Below, piece after piece: positions 26,195-34,168 of a stretch of 62,678 nucleotides of DNA. Each line of letters opens with the position of its first letter. Position 1 is the first letter of the stretch. The notes under the pieces were generated by a model, which did not search any database, had not been told where the DNA came from, and was given only the letters and a program-made list of their open reading frames with translations. The translations under genes were made by a program, and so were the position numbers. The DNA lies in assembly GCA_018883635.1 (NCBI GenBank), contig JAHLFT010000070.1:1-62678 (forward strand), given 5' to 3'. Source of the DNA: Candidatus Lactobacillus pullistercoris. Its GTDB lineage: Bacteria; Bacillota; Bacilli; Lactobacillales; Lactobacillaceae.

Positions 26195-27819
26195 TAGTTA
26201 TTAGCCTCCGCATCCTTAGGATTACCAACTTGAACTTGGTTTGCCATTAAATTGTAGTTCTTTTTACCTTCAAGTCTTCTTTCAATTAAGTTGAAGATTC
26301 GAGTAATTGTAAAGGTTAGGATTAAGTAAATTGCTGAAATCATTAAGTAAGTTGGGAAGAACTTAAATGTTTGACTGGCAATAGTTGTACCAACGAAGAA
26401 TAATTCTGATACGGAAATAATACTCAATACAGAAGTATCCTTGATGTTAACGATAAATTCGTTAGTAATTGATGGCAAGCAGTTTCTAATTGCTTGCGGT
26501 AAAATAATGTGCCACATTCTTTGATTATGAGTCATCCCAAGAGCACTAGCTGCTTCAAATTGACCTTCAGGAGTAGAAATAATTCCGCCTCGAATAACTT
26601 CGGCAAGGTAAGCACCAGTATTGATTGAGACAATAATTAAGGCAGCAGCAGTTCTGTTAATATTCAAGTGCCAGAATTGAGCAATACCGTAGTAGATAAC
26701 AGCTGCCTGAACCATCATAGGTGTACCACGGAAAACTTCAACATAAACAGATAATAACCATTTAATGAAGTTAAGTCCCCAACGCTTACCACGAGTAGTT
26801 GGAACAGGAATTGTCCGGATAATACCGACTAACAAACCAATGAAGAAGCCAGCAATTGTACCAACTAAGGCAAGAAGAAGAGTCATTCCGACACCACTTA
26901 AGATTATGCCGCCGTATTGCTTCCAAGTTGAAACAAGCCAGCTTTCTTTCTTACCGTTCTTAGTCTTACTGTCAGTCTTTGGCTGCTCCTTAACGGCTTC
27001 AGTCATTAACTTTGTTCTTTCAGAAGTTGGGATAGTAGCTAAAATCGCATTTGCTTCTTTTAATAATTGCTTGTTTGGCTTAGCAATCCCAATTGAAGAA
27101 ACAGATTCTTCTTCAGAAACATGGAAACCAGGCATCTTACTGATTGGAATAGCTTTAATATCTGGGTCAACTAACTTAAATGAAGTTGATTCAGTATCTT
27201 CAGCTACATAACCATCAATTGTGCCAGAAATTAAACTTTGACGCATAGCAGAGAAGTCACGCATAGCAGGTTCTCTGTGAGCACCCTTTAATTCTTTAAT
27301 TAAATCGTAGTGGAAAGTACCTTGTTGAGCAGTTAATTTTGCGCCTTTAAAGTCGGTTAACTTCTTAGCGTTGGCAAATCTGCTAGTGTTCTTAGTAATA
27401 ACTACAAAAGTACCGCGACGATATGGCTTAGTAAAATTGATTGCCTTTTTACGTTCAGCGGTTGGACTCATTCCGGCGATGATCATATCGATCTTGCCAG
27501 AAGTTAAGGCAGGAAGTAAACCGTCCCATTCTGTCTTAACAGCTACCACTTTACGGTGTAATTTCTTACCTATAATCTTGGCAATTTTTACATCGTAACC
27601 GTTAGCCCAAGTTGTTTTTGAACCTTCGATTGGAATCGCACCATTAGCATTATTTGTTTGGGTCCAGTTATATGGAGGGTAGTTGGCCTCCATTCCGATT
27701 TTTAAAACCCCGGAATCCTTTTTAGCGGCCTCAGTCTGGTGACTACTAAAACCAATTCCAATTAATAAGCTGAGTAGGATCGCTACCAAAGCAGCAACCC
27801 AATTATTTCTTGACTTCAA
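26194..27819 (-). CDS. Fused amino-acid binding protein and ABC permease, lysine-regulated
   Basis: 541 residues from TTG 27819, seven bases after GGAGG; the longer TTG at 27834 would include that site. Signal/anchor about 5-25, periplasmic-type binding domain about 35-280 ([41 protein letters not shown]), then a HisM-type permease about 305-530 with the EAA loop [21 protein letters not shown]. Binding protein and permease are one chain, as in GlnPH systems. It is the first gene after the lysine riboswitch and is co-translated with the ATPase. It is paralogous to 43888-45375. Confidence 0.94.
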   Translation of the reverse strand: MKSRNNWVAALVAILLSLLIGIGFSSHQTEAAKKDSGVLKIGMEANYPPYNWTQTNNANGAIPIEGSKTTWANGYDVKIAKIIGKKLHRKVVAVKTEWDGLLPALTSGKIDMIIAGMSPTAERKKAINFTKPYRRGTFVVITKNTSRFANAKKLTDFKGAKLTAQQGTFHYDLIKELKGAHREPAMRDFSAMRQSLISGTIDGYVAEDTESTSFKLVDPDIKAIPISKMPGFHVSEEESVSSIGIAKPNKQLLKEANAILATIPTSERTKLMTEAVKEQPKTDSKTKNGKKESWLVSTWKQYGGIILSGVGMTLLLALVGTIAGFFIGLLVGIIRTIPVPTTRGKRWGLNFIKWLLSVYVEVFRGTPMMVQAAVIYYGIAQFWHLNINRTAAALIIVSINTGAYLAEVIRGGIISTPEGQFEAASALGMTHNQRMWHIILPQAIRNCLPSITNEFIVNIKDTSVLSIISVSELFFVGTTIASQTFKFFPTYLMISAIYLILTFTITRIFNLIERRLEGKKNYNLMANQVQVGNPKDAEANN

Positions 27820-27873
27820 TGAAAAAACCTCCAATGTTTTCTACATAAAGCCAATACAATAAAAGCGTAAAAT

Positions 27874-28106
27874 AAATACCTCGTTGTTACCAAAAACAAC
27901 GAGGTATTTAATCATCAGTTCTTAAAACCAAATCTTATAGCGCTCCCTGGGGACAACCAGGACAGTCTGCAGAATATGCTTCTGCAACCCAACAAAAATG
28001 TTTCACGAAAAACAACTTTGTTTCGGCGATAACCCTAAATTTAATGATCAAAACCTTCGTGGGTTCACATTAAACTCGTGATTACCGCAACCTCTATTGC
28101 ATTGGG
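27874..28106 (-). promoter_or_regulatory. Lysine riboswitch (L-box) with terminator
   Basis: On the minus strand the L-box core can be read: AATAGAGGTTGCGG near 28105, TTATCGCCGAAAC near 28030, the ACTGTC element near 27965 and GGAGCGCTATAAG ending near 27935. A perfect terminator follows (AAATACCTCGTTGTT / AACAACGAGGTATTT, 27874-27909) about 50 bases before the transporter start. Lysine binding would favour the terminator and shut off the transporter. No T-box sequence (TGGNACCGCG) is present. The match is by eye; a covariance search would settle it. Confidence 0.82.
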
Positions 28107-28163
28107 AAAATTATTTAACTGATAAAAAGGTTAAACGATTACTAATCTTTTGTCAATAAAAAA

Positions 28164-28802
28164 TTATTTTTCTTGCCAGCCATTATTTTCAAGGTAATCT
28201 CTTTTCTTCATATCGGAAACATAAGGATTACCGCTGACATAGTAGCGTAGGGGTTTTTGAGCCCATTCAGGATCGGATTGATTAATGCCAACTCGTGGTG
28301 CCGCAATAACTTCTTTAGCTTGCTTTTTATGTTGATCATCTAAATCGACTGAAAAGGGAGAATCATTAAGAAAATGTAAATCCCAATGTCTGCTGTGAAT
28401 GCCTAAAGCTTGCATCATTTTGCCGGGACCATTAGTTAATAAAACACCGTCTTTACCGTTGCGATTTTTAATCATCGTGTCGATTCCCCAGACTGGTTCA
28501 ATTGCACGTACCAAGACTCCTTGCGGTTCATTTTCTTCTTGGCAGGCGATATCGAAAAAGAAATATTGGCGTTGGGAGTAAATATAAATCGTTCCGCCTT
28601 TGCGGTACAAACCTTCATTTGCTTGACTGCGCCGTCCATCATATGAGTGGGCCGCGCGGTCATTTTTCCCTAGATAAGCTTCGGCTTCAACGATATAACC
28701 ACCTAATTTTTCTTTGTCATTATCAAAAGTTAAAGGCCGACCAATCAGGTCCTTAGCGATTTCTTCAGTTGAATGATTGGTAAAATAAGTTGAATAATCC
28801 AT
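28164..28802 (-). CDS. 3-methyladenine DNA glycosylase (AAG/MPG family)
   Basis: 212 residues. Family signatures: DLIGRPLTF, YIVEAEAYLG (catalytic Glu), DRAAHSYDGRRSQANEGLY, GGTIYIYSQRQYFFFDI and NGPGKMMQALGI. It excises alkylated purines in base excision repair. It is a single gene, divergent from the DUF488 gene. An alkyltransferase gene (ogt) lies 2 kb away, so alkylation repair functions are near each other but not in an operon. Confidence 0.95.
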   Translation of the reverse strand: MDYSTYFTNHSTEEIAKDLIGRPLTFDNDKEKLGGYIVEAEAYLGKNDRAAHSYDGRRSQANEGLYRKGGTIYIYSQRQYFFFDIACQEENEPQGVLVRAIEPVWGIDTMIKNRNGKDGVLLTNGPGKMMQALGIHSRHWDLHFLNDSPFSVDLDDQHKKQAKEVIAAPRVGINQSDPEWAQKPLRYYVSGNPYVSDMKKRDYLENNGWQEK

Positions 28803-28848
28803 ATTTGCCTTTCTGTTGTAAAATTAGATAAAAGAAGGAATGAAAATT

Positions 28849-29211
28849 ATGTCAGAAATTAAGCTTGTTAGAATTTATGATCATGAACAACCAGCAGGAT
28901 ACCGCATTTTAGTTGATCGGATGTGGCCACGCGGCATTAGTAAAGTTAAAGCTGCTTTAGATAAATGGGCTAAGCAAATTGGACCGACTAATGAACTGCG
29001 GAAATGGTTTAATCATGAAGATGAAAAATATCCCGAATTTAAAAGTAAGTATGTTGAAGAACTCAATCAAAATGATTTTACACCAGAATTTGTTGAAATG
29101 GTAAAGAAGCATTTAGAAGATGAGGACGTACTGTTTTTATATGGCGCAAAAAATCGGGAACATAATCAGGCAGTGGTACTAAAAGAATATGTTGAAAAGA
29201 AGTTACGGTAA
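28849..29211 (+). CDS. DUF488 family protein (YeaO-like)
   Basis: 120 residues from ATG 28849, eight bases after AGAAGGAA; ATG 28840 sits too close to that site. Contains the family motif RILVDRMWPRGISK, KWAKQIGPTNELRKWF and the closing LFLYGAKNREHNQAVVL. Small cytoplasmic protein of unknown function, widespread in bacteria. The stop codon lies in the loop of its terminator (29197-29228). Confidence 0.9.
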   Translation: MSEIKLVRIYDHEQPAGYRILVDRMWPRGISKVKAALDKWAKQIGPTNELRKWFNHEDEKYPEFKSKYVEELNQNDFTPEFVEMVKKHLEDEDVLFLYGAKNREHNQAVVLKEYVEKKLR

Positions 29212-29228
29212 AAGTAACTTCTTTTTTT
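29197..29228 (+). terminator. Terminator of the DUF488 gene
   Basis: GAAGTTAC / GTAACTTC stem followed by seven T; the stop codon is in the loop. Confidence 0.85.
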
Positions 29229-29291
29229 GTAAGATATAAAGCTGGACTTAAAGATATAAAGAAATATAAAAATGAAAAAACATTTAATCCA

Positions 29292-29715
29292 ATGTTTGGA
29301 AAAGTACCTGAGATTTTTTTAGATCGAGGTCAATTAGAAAGACAATTTATTACAGAATTGGGAAATCCAAGTAGCCCATATCAAACTTCAATTGTTTATG
29401 GGATGCGTGGTGTAGGTAAAACTACTTTTTTAACTGATATTAGTCATCGACTTACTAAAAAGAAAGATTGGATTGTAGCTGATTTAGCAGTTGGTAATAA
29501 TTTGATGAGAATGTTAATAGATTAGTTATATGAAAATTCTTCTTCACAAGTCAAAAAAATCTTTGATAATTTACCTGGTTTATCTTTTTCAGCTCAAGAC
29601 AGATTAAATCAAATTTTGCAGAAAAAGATTTGCCTAAGGCAGTTATTGATCTCCAGCTTAAATTAGAAAAGTATGCAGCTATTGGGGCTAATGGATTAGT
29701 AAGTGGAGTTTTTGA
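29292..29715 (+). pseudogene. AAA-type ATPase remnant
   Basis: Starts FGKVPEIFLDRGQLERQF and carries an intact Walker A (GMRGVGKTTFL). An in-frame TAG at 29523 interrupts it, and the same frame then resumes with LYENSSSQVKKIFDNLPG. After about 29590 the frame is lost, and another frame gives KDLPKAVIDLQLKLEKYAAIGANGLV up to a TAG near 29720. The start resembles the Lactobacillus ATP-binding proteins of about 400 residues; only the first quarter remains. It is non-functional. Confidence 0.65.
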
Positions 29716-29734
29716 TTGGTAGTTAGAAATAATT

Positions 29735-30025
29735 ATGTTTGGTAGAAAAAAGAGAATCAAAGAAGAAAATAATTTTTAAAATACTGTTGATACTTTATTA
29801 AAAGATAAAACAATTTCTGAAAAAGAACGCCAAGCTTTGGTTCAAGCAAGAAAGAATCTTGATAAGGATATGTATTTTCCTCGTATTCTAACAACGCTAG
29901 AAATTGAATTGCGACCAATTGCATTGAAGTCGGAATTAACGCCCAAAATGGAAAAAGTGTATTCAATGCTGATTGAAGAGCGCTTTAGAAGTGATTTAAA
30001 TTGGGCAGGATTTATGTTTATGTAA
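29735..30025 (+). pseudogene. Hypothetical-protein remnant with internal stop
   Basis: ATG 29735 opens MFGRKKRIKEENNF, TAA stops it at 29777, and the same frame continues NTVDTLLKDKTISEKERQAL...LTPKMEKVYSMLIEERF to 30025. The open 62-codon tail starts within ARKNLDKDMYFPRIL. Charged, helical and soluble by appearance. The family is not recognised. It could be the end of the same decayed gene as the ATPase fragment, or a separate one. Confidence 0.45.
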
Positions 30026-30029
30026 ATCA

Positions 30030-30059
30030 AAAACCACACGAATTTTTCGTGTGGTTTTT
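30030..30059. terminator. Bidirectional terminator
   Basis: AAAACCACACGAA-TTT-TTCGTGTGGTTTT. Confidence 0.9.
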
Positions 30060-30061
30060 CT

Positions 30062-30868
30062 TTATATATGCTTGTGTCCATGCTTTTTAACACGTAAGAA
30101 GTGGAAAATGATTGTCAAACTTAATATCCCAAAAACAATAATTGCAAATAGCACATTCGGCATCTCCCAATGTAATGGCGGAAGTGCCAGAAATAATTTC
30201 AATGCAATAATGCCAATCAATACATATGCCATTGGCTGCAATTCCGGAATAATATCCATCAACTTGATGATGATTTCTGCTACTCCCCTCATGCAGAGGA
30301 TTCCGATCATCCCTCCGATTAAAACAACAACAGGATTATCAGAAACAGCAAGCGCAGCTAACACCGAGTCAATTGAAAAGACGATATCCATCGATTCAAT
30401 CGAGATTACCGTCCGCCAGAAAAGCGATAGTACATGTTTTTTCTTCTTTTTGCCGTGTATTTTTTCTCGTTCTTCTTCTCGTTCGCGCTTCCGCTGCTCT
30501 TTTTCTTTTTCGTGTTTTGCTGCAACCTTTGGGTGCCGAGCATCATAGAAAAACTTGAACGATAGGTAGAACAAATAAATACTACCAGCTAATTTAATTT
30601 CCCAAAAGTTAATTAAATAAGTACCGATTCCAATAACGATAAAGCGAAAAATATAAGCGCCCCATAATCCATATAATAGGGATTTTTCTTTTTCAATCTT
30701 AGTAGGTAAAACCTGAGTTTGTGCAGCTAAAACCACTGCGTTATCTACCGATAGAAGACATTCCATTAATATTAAAGTAAGAATGATCATCCAATCTTTT
30801 CCGCTGGTTAAGACGTGTGCCCAATTGTTTAAATCAAAAAACGGGGCATACATTCTAAGAATTGTCAT
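30062..30868 (-). CDS. TerC family integral membrane protein
   Basis: 268 residues with seven or eight membrane helices. The two TerC signature acidic helices are present: LMECLLSVDNAVVLA and MDIVFSIDSVLAAL. A charged cytoplasmic loop with KEKEQRKREREEEREK lies in the middle. TerC proteins are implicated in metal-ion (Mn2+) export or metalation of secreted proteins. It overlaps the ogt gene upstream by 14 bases, so the two form an operon. Confidence 0.92.
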   Translation of the reverse strand: MTILRMYAPFFDLNNWAHVLTSGKDWMIILTLILMECLLSVDNAVVLAAQTQVLPTKIEKEKSLLYGLWGAYIFRFIVIGIGTYLINFWEIKLAGSIYLFYLSFKFFYDARHPKVAAKHEKEKEQRKREREEEREKIHGKKKKKHVLSLFWRTVISIESMDIVFSIDSVLAALAVSDNPVVVLIGGMIGILCMRGVAEIIIKLMDIIPELQPMAYVLIGIIALKLFLALPPLHWEMPNVLFAIIVFGILSLTIIFHFLRVKKHGHKHI

Positions 30869-31370
30869 GCAGATAGCTCTTTTCTAAATTAATTAAGCGT
30901 GCTTTTTCTTTTGATCCTAACCGGTAGCCACCAATCATTCCGTTTGACATGACAACACGATGACAAGGGATAAAAATTAAAACTGGATTTAGTGCAACCG
31001 CATGTGCAACAGCGCGCACACTTCTTGCGCTATCAAGTGAAGAGGCAATATCTCCGTAGCTGACAGTTGAGCCATAAGGGATTTTGGTAATCATCTTTAA
31101 AACACTACGTTGAAAGGGTGTTCCAAATTCTGAAATATCAATATCAACATCGAATTTTCTTCTTTTACCAGCAAAATATTCTTTTAATTGAGTAGTATAT
31201 GGTTCTAAACGCTTAGGATCATGTACAAGTATTCTGTTAGGATAATAACTAAAAATTGGGCTAGCTTCATCACCTTCTAATCCGACATAAGAAAGGCCGG
31301 CCGTTGTTGTTGCTAGAAAGTAGGTCCATGGCGCGATAGTTACGTAATCGTAATAGAAAATATCTGCCAT
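30855..31370 (-). CDS. ogt: Methylated-DNA-protein-cysteine methyltransferase
   Basis: About 171 residues if started at ATG 31370; ATG or GTG codons up to 31382 are also possible. The active site is FIPCHRVV, with Cys as acceptor. The DNA-binding helix region is FGTPFQRSVLKMITKIPYGSTVSYGDIA and the end MIGGYRLGSKEKARLINLE. It directly reverses O6-alkylguanine damage in a single-use reaction. It is first in the two-gene operon with terC. Confidence 0.95.
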   Translation of the reverse strand: MADIFYYDYVTIAPWTYFLATTTAGLSYVGLEGDEASPIFSYYPNRILVHDPKRLEPYTTQLKEYFAGKRRKFDVDIDISEFGTPFQRSVLKMITKIPYGSTVSYGDIASSLDSARSVRAVAHAVALNPVLIFIPCHRVVMSNGMIGGYRLGSKEKARLINLEKSYLHDNS

Positions 31371-31451
31371 TATCATCACCACTTTCTAATTAAATTATTT
31401 CGAAATAAATACAATTACCATAAGGATAACAAGCATTGTTTTTAAATTCAA

Positions 31452-32156
31452 TTATAATTTTTCAAAAACATTAATTGCATCATCAATTATTGAATTTACA
31501 CCACTTGCGGGGATGGCAGTCTTATTAACGGCCCAAACCTTTGAATCTTCTTTACGATAGGCAAGAAGCTGCGCAAAAGGATAAACGACAAAACTAGTAC
31601 CAACAATAATAACCAGATCTGCTTTTTGCATAGCAGCGACAGATTTATTTAAAGTTTCTGGATTGATTGCTTCGCCATAAAGGATAATTCCTGGACGAAT
31701 AATTCCACCACAATCTTTGTGAAGATAACTTTTAGCGTATTCTTCGTAAGTCACAGGCTGGTGACATTTAGTACAGTAAATATTATATAAATTTCCGTGA
31801 AATTCGATTACATGTTTATTGCCTGCTCTACTATCTAGTCTATCAATATTTTGAGTAATTAACGTTCCTTTTTTATTAGAAATTTCCGCTATTTTGTCAT
31901 GAACTGTATTTGGGCTAGCTTTAGGGAAATACATATTGTTCATTACGAAATCATAAAAGAATTTGGGGCGGTTAAATAAAGTATCTTCACTCAGAATTGT
32001 TTCTGGGATTTCTGACACACCATTATAAATCCCGCTCTTTGAACGATAATCGGGAATTCCTGAGTGGGTTGAAACACCGGCTCCAGTTAGAAAAACTACA
32101 TTTTTTGCTTTATCAATATCTTCTTTTAAAACTGAAATTTTTTCTTCGTTATCCAT
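31452..32156 (-). CDS. Sir2-family NAD-dependent deacylase
   Basis: 234 residues. NAD site GAGVSTHSGIPDYRS, TQNIDRLD, catalytic His in IEFHGNLYNIYC, and GTSFVVYPFA. The zinc-ribbon part reads CTKC ... HKDCGG: the first Cys pair is complete, but the second has one Cys, with a nearby His as possible fourth ligand. It removes acyl groups from lysines, coupling protein modification to NAD. It is a single gene behind an AAGGAGC site. Confidence 0.93.
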   Translation of the reverse strand: MDNEEKISVLKEDIDKAKNVVFLTGAGVSTHSGIPDYRSKSGIYNGVSEIPETILSEDTLFNRPKFFYDFVMNNMYFPKASPNTVHDKIAEISNKKGTLITQNIDRLDSRAGNKHVIEFHGNLYNIYCTKCHQPVTYEEYAKSYLHKDCGGIIRPGIILYGEAINPETLNKSVAAMQKADLVIIVGTSFVVYPFAQLLAYRKEDSKVWAVNKTAIPASGVNSIIDDAINVFEKL

Positions 32157-32247
32157 TAATAAGCTCCTTTCGCTAAAGTCTTATAGATTAATTATAGTTC
32201 AGTTCTTTGTTATAATAAGTAAAAGAAAATCGAAGGGGTGAAATATT

Positions 32248-32733
32248 TTGCAAGGGATGTCGAGTTTTTATATTTTAATTAATGTTGCCATGTTTATTTA
32301 CGCTTGTTATAGCTGGTATTGGCAAGCAAATCTTGAGTTGAAAGGTAAATATCGAATCTCTCTTTTGCTCTGGACGATTTTTATTATTTGGTTAGGCTTC
32401 ACCTGGAACTATATTGAAACAGAAGAAGTAGGAATAAACGTCTTTTTGGCATTATTATTACTGGTGAGTATTACCGATGGCTTTACAGGCTTTACTTCTA
32501 AGAGAGCGGTTGTTTCCGGCTATTTTAAAAGAACGTTAAAGTATGCGGACATTGATCACGTTCTTTTGATTAATTTACCGCTGACAGAGAAGCCATCAGT
32601 GATCTGTATTTTAGGGACAAAAAATGGACGACAATATAATTTGCAGTTTTCACGCGATGTCCATGAAATAATTTCAACTTTGCAAAAATACGCTGATCAT
32701 CAAATTCAAATTGAAATAAGAGATACGTTATAA
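32248..32733 (+). CDS. Membrane protein with PH-like tail, unknown function
   Basis: 161 residues from TTG 32248 (GAAGGGGTG site). Three hydrophobic segments (SSFYILINVAMFIYACYSWYW; ISLLLWTIFIIWLGF; VFLALLLLVSIT) are followed by a soluble domain of about 80 residues. That domain starts KRAVVSGYFKRTLKYADIDH, resembling bacterial PH-like domains found in small membrane proteins. No function can be given. The structured repeat (32737-32828) follows directly. Confidence 0.75.
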   Translation: MQGMSSFYILINVAMFIYACYSWYWQANLELKGKYRISLLLWTIFIIWLGFTWNYIETEEVGINVFLALLLLVSITDGFTGFTSKRAVVSGYFKRTLKYADIDHVLLINLPLTEKPSVICILGTKNGRQYNLQFSRDVHEIISTLQKYADHQIQIEIRDTL

Positions 32734-32736
32734 AAG

Positions 32737-32828
32737 TTGAGTGGAAAAACTATTTGAGAAATAAGCGAGATAGTCTAGAACTAGATTAGAATACGTAATG
32801 TTCAAGTGATTATAATCGCTTATTTTTT
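32737..32828. repeat. Structured intergenic repeat, copy A
   Basis: About 92 bases closely related to 62258-62356. Closing stem AAATAAGCGA / TCGCTTATTT, next helix ATAGT / ATTAT, and inner GAATAC...GTTC around the shared word TTAGAATACG. It covers the gap after the membrane protein gene and touches the stop codon of the converging small ORF. It could be a structured RNA, a terminator-like element or a small mobile repeat. Confidence 0.65.
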
Positions 32829-33152
32829 ATGAATAAAAATAGAATGAAGTTTTATTTTTTCATTACTTTTTATATAGGTTACATCGAAATAATTACCATT
32901 AATTTTTTCAACATAATATAAAATATTACCTGATCCTTGATTGTCACTATCAATATCAATTTTTGGTTTATTAATTCGCTTTAAATAAGCTAAGGTTTTT
33001 TTATTAGACGTAAATTTATCTCTTTGAATTTGTATTTGTGTAATTTTTTTAAGATTATATTCTGTATATATTTTTTTAAAGAAAAGACTTAGCAATAATA
33101 GGAAAAATAAAGCAATTATAGATATTACATATTTTTTTAATTTCTTTGCCAT
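32820..33152 (-). CDS. Small membrane-anchored protein, unknown
   Basis: 110 residues. A Lys-rich start, one strong hydrophobic segment (VISIIALFFLLLLSLFF), then about 75 extracytoplasmic residues rich in Lys, Ile and Asn with no cysteines. It is transcribed divergently from the secreted His-rich protein, sharing a 47-base promoter region. Very AT-rich codon use in both suggests foreign origin. It might guard against, or pair with, the divergent product, but nothing proves this. Confidence 0.6.
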   Translation of the reverse strand: MAKKLKKYVISIIALFFLLLLSLFFKKIYTEYNLKKITQIQIQRDKFTSNKKTLAYLKRINKPKIDIDSDNQGSGNILYYVEKINGNYFDVTYIKSNEKIKLHSIFIHKK

Positions 33153-33199
33153 AATATGTACTCTTTTTTTATAAATGTATTATAATATGCTCATAAATT
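33153..33199. promoter_or_regulatory. Overlapping divergent promoters
   Basis: The 47-base gap contains ATTATAAT near 33178-33186, which gives a TATAAT-like -10 on both strands. For the plus strand the ATG at 33200 lies only about 15 bases beyond it and no ribosome site is visible, so that mRNA may be leaderless or nearly so. Confidence 0.5.
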
Positions 33200-33814
33200 A
33201 TGCATATTAAACGAATTAGATCTTCAATTATTCTTTTTCTTTTAGCATTCACAACTTTATTTTTTACTTTAAAGGATTCCTCTACTAATGTATTAGCTGC
33301 TGAGGATATTACGGTTGAAATTGTAGCTACTTATAATTATGATAAAGTACCTGCTGATGCATTAGCTACAATAAAAGATATTGTAGCTAATGATAACACT
33401 ATTAGTATGAAAGTCAAGAATGGATATTTAATTCTTACTAAAGTTTACTCCAGTTCTCCAGAGTTAGCAAATAATCCATTAGAAGCTTCGTTTGTACAGT
33501 TACCTGATCATTCTGTAAAAGTAGCTAATTTTAATCTTGCGTTAGCAAGAATGGATGCTGGAAATGGATTAGAAAATATTCCTAGTGGTTCACCACTGTT
33601 TATTTATGGACAAGAAGCATATGCTGGTCAAAGAAATGGGCAACATGTATCTGTAGGTACTCATGTGCATTGTAATAGATTTGATGGACGGCATTCTGAT
33701 CATAGATATTGGAAACATAGTGATGTGCTTAATACTAGAGGTCATCGTGTTCATAATTGTTCAAGTTGGAGAGGCGGTAGAGCACATAAGAATTGGCCTA
33801 AAACTAGAAAGTAG
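33200..33814 (+). CDS. Secreted protein with His-rich C-terminus, unknown
   Basis: 204 residues. A signal peptide (basic start, IILFLLAFTTLFFTL, cleavage likely after VLAA near residue 34) and a middle domain of about 100 residues. The last 60 residues are rich in His, Arg, Gly and Trp and hold two Cys (VHCNRFDGRHSDHRYW; HRVHNCSSWRGGRAHKNW). The two Cys could form a disulfide outside the cell. The tail faintly recalls the lactococcin-972 ending (HS...V...G...W..G), without a confident match. No transporter is adjacent. Metal binding, bacteriocin or adhesin roles are all open. Confidence 0.65.
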   Translation: MHIKRIRSSIILFLLAFTTLFFTLKDSSTNVLAAEDITVEIVATYNYDKVPADALATIKDIVANDNTISMKVKNGYLILTKVYSSSPELANNPLEASFVQLPDHSVKVANFNLALARMDAGNGLENIPSGSPLFIYGQEAYAGQRNGQHVSVGTHVHCNRFDGRHSDHRYWKHSDVLNTRGHRVHNCSSWRGGRAHKNWPKTRK

Positions 33815-34168
33815 CTTAAGCCTGAAAGTAAGAAATGATGGTGTTTTTGAAAGCCAAAAAAGCTACTGACTATAATAGCTAGGTTCTGTTACTGGTTAAT
33901 TGGTTTAGCTTATCAAGAAGTAAATGTAACTCATGTAATAGGACATAAATGAGAAAAAGAGTAATGCTAATATGACTTTAGTCATGTGAAGTATGACGGT
34001 CAAATGATCATCTTTTATTTTATTAAAATCAAAAAGAGATTAAATTAATTTTTAATCTCTTTTTGATTATCACAAGTTTTTGAAATCTTAGATTTCATTG
34101 GCGGCAATATTTTTTAAAATTACATACGGTTTGCTTTTCCTAATCTCTTTTTTCTTACCCTTAACAAT
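33815..34168. other. Intergenic region, no gene seen
   Basis: About 350 AT-rich bases. I see short fragmentary frames only, and a good bidirectional hairpin at 34026-34067 (AAAAAGAGATTAAA / TTTTAATCTCTTTTT) that ends the cls operon from the right and the secreted-protein transcript from the left. Confidence 0.6.
34026..34067. terminator. Bidirectional terminator
   Basis: AATCAAAAAGAGATTAAA / TTTTAATCTCTTTTTGATT with loop TTAAT. Confidence 0.88.

Noticed and set aside
26765-27211. 148-codon plus-strand ORF antisense to the lysine-type permease
   Set aside because: It lies fully within a clear transporter gene on the other strand, has no ribosome site, and its protein is low-complexity reversed hydrophobic sequence.
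27874-28106. T-box leader interpretation of the transporter leader
   Set aside because: No TGGNACCGCG T-box sequence; the conserved words fit the lysine riboswitch instead.
30051-30548. 165-codon ORF antisense to terC
   Set aside because: Shadow of the terC frame; its Ser/Arg/Phe-rich sequence mirrors the charged loop of TerC.
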